A stretch of DNA of 64,000 bases. Origin: Dryas octopetala. Its lineage: Eukaryota > Streptophyta > Magnoliopsida > Rosales > Rosaceae. Within the stretch, counting starts at the first letter, position 1, and each line of letters begins with the position of its first letter. Below are positions 58,001 to 64,000 of this stretch, piece after piece. A program made the translations under genes and the position numbers. The notes beneath the pieces are model-generated. The model was given only the letters and a program-made list of their open reading frames with translations. It was not told the DNA's origin and made no database searches. The stretch lies in contig OY992840.1 in assembly GCA_963921425.1 (NCBI GenBank), forward strand, positions 16,904,621-16,968,620. Direction: 5' to 3'.

Positions 58001-60389
58001 AAGTTTTTTCATAGAATTTGAACCCAATTTGTTTCATTCTAGAAAATTACTATGTTTATTTGGTAAAGAACAAAACTATTTTTTATGGGGCGGTGTTGAT
58101 GCTCAAAAATGGTAGAGCAGTCAACGTCGAGTCGAACCACGTAGGCCCGTTGACCCGCCACTGAGTGGATGACACGTCGAAGTGGGGCAGGAACGGGTAG
58201 CTGGGTCCGACTAGTGAGTAATGAGAGAGACTGATATCCAAAGCACCCTGCACAGGTACACAAAAGTGAGCGGGAAGGGCACCGGTGTGGTGCCGGCCAA
58301 AGCTCCTCCGACGCTCAAGTCAGTGTTTAGAGAGATCTGAGAGCAGAGCTCAAGTCAGTTGTCCTTTTTGTGACAAGAAGGTACCTTTTTATAGTACGTT
58401 TGGAAGAGTGTCAACCAATCTGGTGATGACACGTGTCCCTTGTGATGACTTGCACTGTAGGAGCGCCACGTGTCACCGGTCTCGAGGATCCGAGTGAGTT
58501 GACACGAGTCGGGGCCTAGGAGGCTGGAGCTTAGGAGGCCGGAGCCTATGGGGCCGGAGCCTATGAGGCCGGAGCCTAGGAGGCCGGAGCCTATGGGGCC
58601 GGAGCCTATGAGGCCGGAGCCTAGGAGGCCGGAGCCTAAGAGGTCGTGGCCTAGGAGGAGCCTGGTAGGTCAGGGGCTAGGAGCCTAGGAAGGGCTTAGG
58701 CCCAAACAACATGATGTTAAGCCTTGTGTGACTTGTCGTTATGCCCAGACGATTAATCATACGAACAGGCGGAAATATGATTTAGGGTGATTATGGATGA
58801 AAGAAGAAATTTTCTATTTATAGCCACATAAGTACAAGTTTAGACAACAAAAAAAGTGAAGAAGAGTGACAAACCTATGATATGATAAATATGATCAGTC
58901 CACCTGTGTACAGTGAATTGATTTATCTATGCCAATATACATTCATATTTTTCAAATTTAGCAATTGGTGCGAATGACATAAGTTTGATAGACTATGCGC
59001 AGGGTTCAAGAAACCTTATCGAATGAAGTCGAGTCAAGGCCAGCTGATGAAGAACGATCTATGACACCAGCAGCAGGTGCGCTTCAAAGTAAACGACTGA
59101 CAGTTGCTTGGCTTGATGGGGAAGCCCAAAAGGTGAATATCTGTTTGTGTTTATCCTTTTAACTTTTATTTCATTAATCGTGTTCTTGAGATTTATGTTC
59201 ATCAAATGCATGCACTCATCAATAGTATCAATTCCACTATTTGCTCTGTATGCTATATAGTGGTAAATATAAAGACACATCAACATTTTATGTAGCAGGC
59301 ATTGAGCTACTATGGAATTGATTTTCGTCTTGGGGTCTTACTAAATATTTAATTTTTGTTCAGAGATATTGTCTCTTCTTCCTCCAATCTGAAACCAGCC
59401 ATGAAACTTGTGGACCAAGGACAGATATGACTGATGTACCTCAATTATTTATTGTACGCTACAAAAGGAATGTGACGGAAGAGAGTGAGAAGCCTGAGGA
59501 AAAGCCGAAAAGCATATGGGATGCGATGCAAGACCAGGAATTAGATCTTGCATCACAGCTTGTGGCAAAGTACAATGGTTCAGATGAAATTCCAGAGGTA
59601 AGTAACTATGTTTTGAGAATTTCTTCACTTTGCATAATGCTTTAAACTAAAATAGATGCCTCAAATGGCATGTCATATGGCTCTGTTCTTAGTTGGTTGC
59701 TTGTTTTCCCTTTTTTTCTGCAGATTATTAAATGGATCTCACAAATAATCAAGGATGGTGACTCCAGAGATCTTCCTCTCTATGTAAATATACTTGGCAT
59801 GTTCATATGAGCATTCCATAAACAACTTTTTTAATTTAAAATCTGATTCCATTGCAGAGAACAAGAACTCCTCATCTGGTTCCTGAGGATTCAGAACCAA
59901 TATGGTCTGGAGGTGTCCGAAGCATTCCTTCAACAAACACCATTAAGCAAAGCCTCCGTGGGATTTTACGTGGAGTCTATGATCGCATGGGAGATCCGAG
60001 GATTGGTCCAATGTTGCTTCTGGCAGCATTGATGTCTTTTGGTACCATCTGGCTTCGGAGGAGTCAAAAAACTCCAGTGCCTAATCAACCAAGTCAGCCA
60101 AATTCTGAGGTGAACATTAAGAAAGAAAAAAGGAACAGACTATTTAGCAGTTCCATAGAAGTAATTCATTTAGCAGTGTATTAATTGCACACGTTTCTAC
60201 ATTTTATTTTCCACGGAAATCGAGATCACTCAGATGACCCTTTTTATTTGCATCGTACAGGACGGAAGTAGACCAAGAAGGAGAGACAGGGCTAGACCGG
60301 CACCTAATGAACACCTACCTCCTTCCATCACTGATATGGAACCAAATGATTCTTTTCAAATGCCACTATCAGGTTCTGATTCTGATTAG
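52196..60389 (+). CDS. DNAJC16-like membrane protein: J-like domain plus thioredoxin folds
   Basis: I assembled twenty exons giving 697 residues: 52196-52349, 52451-52520, 52773-52815, 53112-53189, 53326-53410, 53561-53643, 54005-54062, 54607-54717, 55475-55532, 55741-55837, 56037-56072, 56554-56690, 56857-56927, 57018-57071, 57739-57881, 58992-59132, 59364-59597, 59724-59783, 59858-60109, 60261-60389. An N-terminal helix (LPLVLFCGAMFFQLIVI) is followed by a J-like domain: VLGVRRYSSIEQVKEAYDNL...IQYAYELLTNPSWKRNYDIFG. Thioredoxin-like segments follow (VVTSEDFQAMFQ..., VKVIIFSKTGERAAPFVRQA). A C-terminal helix (MLLLAALMSFGTIWL) precedes an Arg- and Ser-rich tail. This order matches animal DNAJC16/ERdj8 of the ER. 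The J domain lacks HPD (TLWNSSEQAPD stands there), and the first thioredoxin segment has SFGSKRC in place of CxxC. Intron 13 appears to use a GC donor. Confidence 0.85.
57317..57505. repeat. 23-bp perfect inverted repeat with nested copy, intron 14
   Basis: Positions 57317-57339 (beginning AGTAAGACTTCTTAATTCCC) are exactly inverted at 57483-57505. A third, partial inverted copy (ATATGGGAATTAAGAA) lies at 57360-57375. TTTTTGGCGTAT occurs twice nearby. This is probably a rearranged MITE in the DNAJC16-like gene. Confidence 0.75.
58094..58767. mobile_element. solo LTR of a retrotransposon, 674 bp, in intron 15
   Basis: The element begins TGTTGATGCTC and ends CGAACA, so it carries the canonical inverted TGTT...AACA tips. 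GGCGG at 58089-58093 and 58768-58772 is a perfect 5-bp TSD, as retroviral-type integrases leave. It is GC-rich relative to the intron and contains a TATA-like TTTTTATAG near 58386-58394 and several CACGTGTC motifs. It holds no coding region, and the second LTR and the interior are absent, so it is the product of LTR-LTR recombination. The strand is not assigned. Confidence 0.88.
58511..58660. repeat. 15-bp minisatellite with a 45-bp higher-order unit
   Basis: Ten units of GGAGCCTAKGRGGCC lie inside the solo LTR. Units at 58541-58585 (three variants: TATGGGG, TATGAGG, TAGGAGG) are repeated exactly at 58586-58630. Flanking units are more degenerate. Confidence 0.9.
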
Positions 60390-60929
60390 TAGATGCTGCT
60401 GTATTTTTGGAGGTTCAAAGTAAAAACCAAGGATCACTGCCAAATATCAGTGATCTATGCTGGTGTTGCAAAGATCACTGCCATATGTTTGGTTGAAGGC
60501 ATGAATAAGGCCCGGATATTCTTTACTGAAGATGAAAGCTTGTGGTTCAAGTTTCCTATTTAATTTTGAGAGAATAGTTGTATTTACTTCAATAAAGGTT
60601 CCTAACTCAGGCTAAGCTTTTGTAAAACAAAATCCAAACTACTGTGTATAAATTAAAAAAAAAAACAATACAATCATATGCTCCATGATGAACAAACGTG
60701 GAGTAGCGGAGCTTTAAAAGATCTCACTCAGGTTTATAAAGGAGCATTAGTTTCCGCTTACAAGAAATTCTGAGATGGAAGTGAAACATATGTAACCACA
60801 GAAACTAACTCGCATTTCTGGAATAGAATTTTTCTTCATATCTTGATTATTATCATGATGACATAAAATATGGCAAGGTCAAAGAAACCCATTTTAAAGC
60901 ATTTTTCAGGAATTCACATAATAATTTTA

Positions 60930-61977
60930 GAGGGCTGCTATTTGCACACCCTCTTTTTTCTTTTTGCACACCCCTTTTGAAAAAAAAAAAAAAAGCCTCA
61001 AGAAAAATACCACTTTAACCCTCCCCTCACCCACACACCCCATTCCCATCCCCCCCCCCCCCCCCCCCCGTACACACCCCTCCATCTTTCTCAAGCTTGC
61101 ACAGCCACGCCCACCACCATTCTCCCTCTCTCTACCATCTCTGCCGACCACCCCAGCCCCGCCCCAGCCCACCCCAACCCAGGCCCGACCACCCCAGCCC
61201 CGCCCCTTCTCACCCCAACCCAGCCCTGACCACCCCAGCCCTCCAGCCACCGCGCGCAGCGGCTTCCAACCACCGGCGTGCCCTTCTCTCTCTCTCTCTC
61301 TCTCTCCGAGTAGCTGGTTCGGCGGGCACTTGCCGAACGGGTCCTTGATGTTCGGTGGGTGCCTACCGAACAATACTCACATCGTTCGACGGATGCCTGC
61401 CGAACGAATGTGACATTTTCGGCGGGCCAGTGTCGAACGGATGCGCAGCTGCGCGCGGGAGGAGAGAGAGAGAGGAGGTGCTGCTGCTACAGGGCTGGGG
61501 TGCGGGAGGGAATGAGGTGGTCCGGTGAGGGGCTGAGTGGGTGGGTCGGGGCTGGGGTGGGCTGTGAGGGGTGGTCGGGGCTGGGTTGGGGTGGGCTGGG
61601 GAAGAGAGAGAGGAGGTGGTGCTGCGAGGGGGGGTCGGTGCAGGGGCTGAGGGGCTAGGTGGGTTGGGTGGAGGGGGGAGGCCGGAGGGGGAGGGGGAGG
61701 GAGGGAGGGGTGGGTCGGTTGAGGGGGTTGAGGGGCTTGGTGGGTTGGGTGGAGGGGCTGGCTGGCTGGCTGGAGAAGAAGAAGAAAAAAAAAAAAAAAT
61801 AGGGGGAGGGGGGTGTGAACGTGAGAAAAAATAGAGGAAAAGAAAGAAGGGTGTGTAATGAAATGAGGGTATTTTAGTAATGGGTTGGGTGTGTGTTGAG
61901 AGATTTTGAATTTGAAGTAAGTGTGTGGGGTGTGTAGGAGAAAAAAAGAGAAAAAGGGTGTGCAAATAGCAGCCCTC
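60930..61977. mobile_element. large palindromic transposon with C/G-rich core, 1048 bp
   Basis: GAGGGCTGCTATTTGCACAC at the left is perfectly inverted at the right end. TAATTTTA at 60922-60929 and 61978-61985 is a perfect 8-bp TSD. The left half is C-rich (CCACCCCAGCCCCGCCCC) and the right half is its G-rich mirror (GGGGCTGGGGTGGG), so the element can fold on itself. Long open frames here are products of base composition, not genes. It lies between the DNAJC16-like gene and the fucosyltransferase gene. Confidence 0.85.
61317..61437. repeat. array of four short hairpins, period about 33 bp
   Basis: At 61317-61338, 61350-61371, 61384-61405 and 61416-61437 there are 22-bp imperfect palindromes of the form GTTCGGYGG...CCGAAC. 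The first two have perfect 7-bp stems (GTTCGGC/GCCGAAC and GTTCGGT/ACCGAAC). Starts are spaced 33, 34 and 32 bp. They lie at the centre of the palindromic element. Confidence 0.85.
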
Positions 61978-62324
61978 TAATTTTACTTATAGGGCTTCTA
62001 AATGCACCCCAAAGATTTGATCTTATAATTTTAATTTTCGAACAGTACATCCGACTTGAAAAAAAAAATCCAAAATTTTTCCCTAGTGTATACCTATCCA
62101 AAAAAAGAAAAAACAGTTAGTCACAAGACTCACAAGTCACAACTGCTTTTTTTTTCTTTTGAGACTAATTTTTTCAATTTTTTTTTATAGTACATTTAGG
62201 AGGAAAATTAGAAACATTTCCATTCCTTATTATGTTTGTATGCCAAAAAAAGGTTTGCAAACAGTAATTGCTCGAAAAAATGCAATGTTATTCATGATCA
62301 AACAGTTGCAACAGACATAAACAC

Positions 62325-63881
62325 CTACAACTCATCGTGACGGTCAACCAGTTTAAGACCCCAGCTCATATCCTCACAATGCCTCACATGAGGAACTAAT
62401 GCACCTGTGTCAATTCCTGTCTTGGCCTTGCAATCATAGAAGGGGGGTGCGTGGAAGCAAGGCTCCATTGACATGGCTTGCTGACAAGGAGGGTCGGGTG
62501 CTGTCATATTCTCCGGCTTGTAGAGTATCCATGGCGTCAGCCCGCCAAGACTCTGTGCGACGTACCCAAAGGTCGACCATGAGCTTGTGATCAACACATC
62601 TGTCAAGCTTAGTAAGTACATTTCGGTCCATGCCTTCTGGTTGTGCATTTGCTTCTCGGTTTGTTGATACTCCTCATGACTAGGCTGATAAATCCCAATC
62701 ACCTCCCCTGTCACAGTAGGATGTTCCCAATACATGTCTCTTAGCTTCTCGAAGTAGCCAGAGCTTAAAGAAGTCATCAGCACAGCTTTAGACTTCGGAG
62801 TTCCAGATGGACTCACGATGAATTCCCGCTTGTTGATTTCTGGTACCAGATTCTCCTTCAATGCACAGGCTAGGATCTGATCGAACACGTGTTGAAATGG
62901 ACCAGTCCCAGTATCAAAGACTCTAATTTGGATGCCTACTCTTTCATCTGCTTTAGCTAAATAAGCTTCATAGTATCTAGTAATAAGTCCCCATACCACA
63001 TTTGTGGGGTGGAACAGGTATCGACCCAAAAAATGGAAAACTGTCTCCTTGTTTGGAAAGAGACTATTTAGTTCTTGCTCAAAAGATGGGATCAAGAAAA
63101 GAGATGGGACAAAATAGTTATCTGTTTTCATGATCAACCATGGTATCTTTTGGAGAAAAGTTTGATCTTGGTTGCAGAAGAAAAGCTTATCTTGATCATC
63201 ATAATCATGGACTAGATGGAGATACACAAAAGGTAACAGCACCAACTCATCTGAATTTGTAGAGTTGCTATTCTTCAGCATCTTCCCATAACAGTGAGGT
63301 GATTTCTGATCCAAGCTGTCAAACTGATTTTTAAGGGGGAAATCATTGGGGAGGAACCATGAGACTTCTGGAAATGGTTCACAGAAAAGATCAACCATGT
63401 CAACTCCAGGGTCCACAAGTAGAACCCGGTTTGTCAGGAGAGCATAAAGAAATGCTGAAGCTAGGGTCAGTATCCTATTCCCTAATCCGCTAAACGAAAT
63501 CCATACCACATAGTTACATTCCAAGGAGCTCGCGTGATGGCCAGACTTGAGTTGTTTCAGGGTTTTGTTATAGGATTCAGTATGAGGTCCACATCGTTTA
63601 TGCAGAGCTTCATAACTTCTTAATTTGGATTTAAGGTAAGAAGAAGGTCTGTATGGCATTTCTTTACGATATGAAGCTGACTGGTACCTGCTGGCACAAG
63701 ATGCTTCATCAAATCCAGCAGCGAGAAGGCCTCCAAGCAATTTACCCTTTGTCACCTCAAGAGACTGAGAAAACTGATCTTCTGAACCTATGAATTGCAA
63801 AATGAGAAAAGAACAGTAGAATATTAGAAGACGGATCATGATCTTTACATGGATTGTATATGAATTTTCTGGCATAAGCAT
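62325..63881 (-). CDS. galactoside 2-alpha-L-fucosyltransferase (GT37, xyloglucan FUT1 type)
   Basis: An open frame of 518 residues from Met at 63881, covering the whole catalytic domain of the FUT1 family, which adds terminal fucose to xyloglucan side chains in the Golgi. A short N-terminal hydrophobic anchor (IMIRLLIFYCSFLILQFIG) is followed by a stem, then KLLGGLLAAGFDEASCASRY, YVVWISFSGLGNRILTLASA, PWLIMKTDNYFVPSLFLIP, GRYLFHPTNVVWGLITRYYE, TSSWSTFGYVAQSLGGLTPW and FYDCKAKTGIDTGALVPHVR. Arg and His residues of the donor site and family cysteines appear intact. The start is uncertain: Met at 63839 is possible. An acceptor-like ATAG just before GTTCAGAAG (near 63789) leaves open an upstream exon beyond the window. 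TGG-to-stop order and reading frame show no damage. Confidence 0.92.
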   Translation of the reverse strand: MLMPENSYTIHVKIMIRLLIFYCSFLILQFIGSEDQFSQSLEVTKGKLLGGLLAAGFDEASCASRYQSASYRKEMPYRPSSYLKSKLRSYEALHKRCGPHTESYNKTLKQLKSGHHASSLECNYVVWISFSGLGNRILTLASAFLYALLTNRVLLVDPGVDMVDLFCEPFPEVSWFLPNDFPLKNQFDSLDQKSPHCYGKMLKNSNSTNSDELVLLPFVYLHLVHDYDDQDKLFFCNQDQTFLQKIPWLIMKTDNYFVPSLFLIPSFEQELNSLFPNKETVFHFLGRYLFHPTNVVWGLITRYYEAYLAKADERVGIQIRVFDTGTGPFQHVFDQILACALKENLVPEINKREFIVSPSGTPKSKAVLMTSLSSGYFEKLRDMYWEHPTVTGEVIGIYQPSHEEYQQTEKQMHNQKAWTEMYLLSLTDVLITSSWSTFGYVAQSLGGLTPWILYKPENMTAPDPPCQQAMSMEPCFHAPPFYDCKAKTGIDTGALVPHVRHCEDMSWGLKLVDRHDEL

Positions 63882-64000
63882 TTGAAAGCAAAAGAAAGAA
63901 TTGGCAACTAAACAGAAACATGGAGAGTATGAAACAGAGAAGATTGAAATAACTAAATATGATAACACATTATACAAAGTATTTGGAAATTGGAAACATA

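Noticed and set aside
58526..58660. Coding repeat protein from the 15-bp minisatellite
   Set aside because: It lies in an intronic solo LTR with no start, signal or flanking exon.
61317..61437. CRISPR-like array (regular 22-bp repeats with short spacers)
   Set aside because: Only four imperfect copies with 10-12-bp spacers, in a plant transposon; no cas genes are possible in this context.
60927..61965. Pro-rich and Gly-rich open frames up to 200 residues
   Set aside because: Come from the C-rich and G-rich halves of the palindromic element; no stable protein features.
63882..63977. Longer N-terminus of the fucosyltransferase starting at 63977
   Set aside because: The extra residues form a second hydrophobic stretch unlike the family's short cytosolic tail; probably 5' UTR or intron.

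Overview
The window is nuclear DNA from a flowering plant, almost certainly a eudicot. It is AT-rich, its genes carry introns, and it holds R2R3-MYB, NAC and PLS-class PPR genes, a miR164 target site, plant-type box C/D snoRNAs and many small DNA transposons. Gene content would suit a rosid such as Rosaceae, but that is only a guess. I find ten protein-coding genes, one tRNA gene, three well-supported snoRNA genes and about fifteen mobile elements, many bounded by identifiable target-site duplications (TSDs).

Layout. 0-6.2 kb: ribosomal protein eS28 (876-1073) followed by a diverged copy of the same locus (about 4.65-6.1 kb). The copy keeps the promoter and downstream homology, has lost the eS28 reading frame, and carries a box C/D snoRNA cluster. 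A PIF/Harbinger-like element with TAA TSDs sits between the two. 9.2-10.4 kb (-): ACHT-type chloroplast thioredoxin. 14.3-15.6 kb (-): a six-exon gene for a small one-helix membrane protein that I do not recognise. 15.85 kb: tRNA-Ile(AAT). 16.1-17.7 kb (+): Mpo1/DUF962 membrane protein. 17.9-19.5 kb (-): intronless PPR. 19.6-26.0 kb: gene-poor. 26.0-27.3 kb (+): NAC factor with a miR164 site. 27.3-35.5 kb: gene-poor. 35.5-36.9 kb (-) and 46.2-48.9 kb (+): a divergent pair of subgroup-9 (MIXTA-like) R2R3-MYB genes separated by about 9.3 kb of transposon-rich DNA. 52.2-60.4 kb (+): a 20-exon DNAJC16-like J-domain/thioredoxin-fold membrane protein. 62.3-63.9 kb (-): xyloglucan-type fucosyltransferase (GT37).

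Mobile DNA is the second theme. Four non-autonomous hAT-like elements share TAGG...CTA-type ends and 8-bp TSDs. Three Mutator-like MITEs with perfect 9-bp TSDs, plus one foldback element, make up most of intron 2 of the second MYB gene. A solo LTR (TGTT...AACA, 5-bp TSD) lies in an intron of the DNAJC16-like gene. Two large palindromic elements have C/G-rich cores, and one of them contains four regularly spaced short hairpins.

The genes do not form one pathway. The most interesting system is the eS28/snoRNA pair: a ribosomal-protein promoter appears to have been duplicated and reused to drive guide RNAs that act on 18S and 25S rRNA, so both copies would serve ribosome production under one type of promoter.
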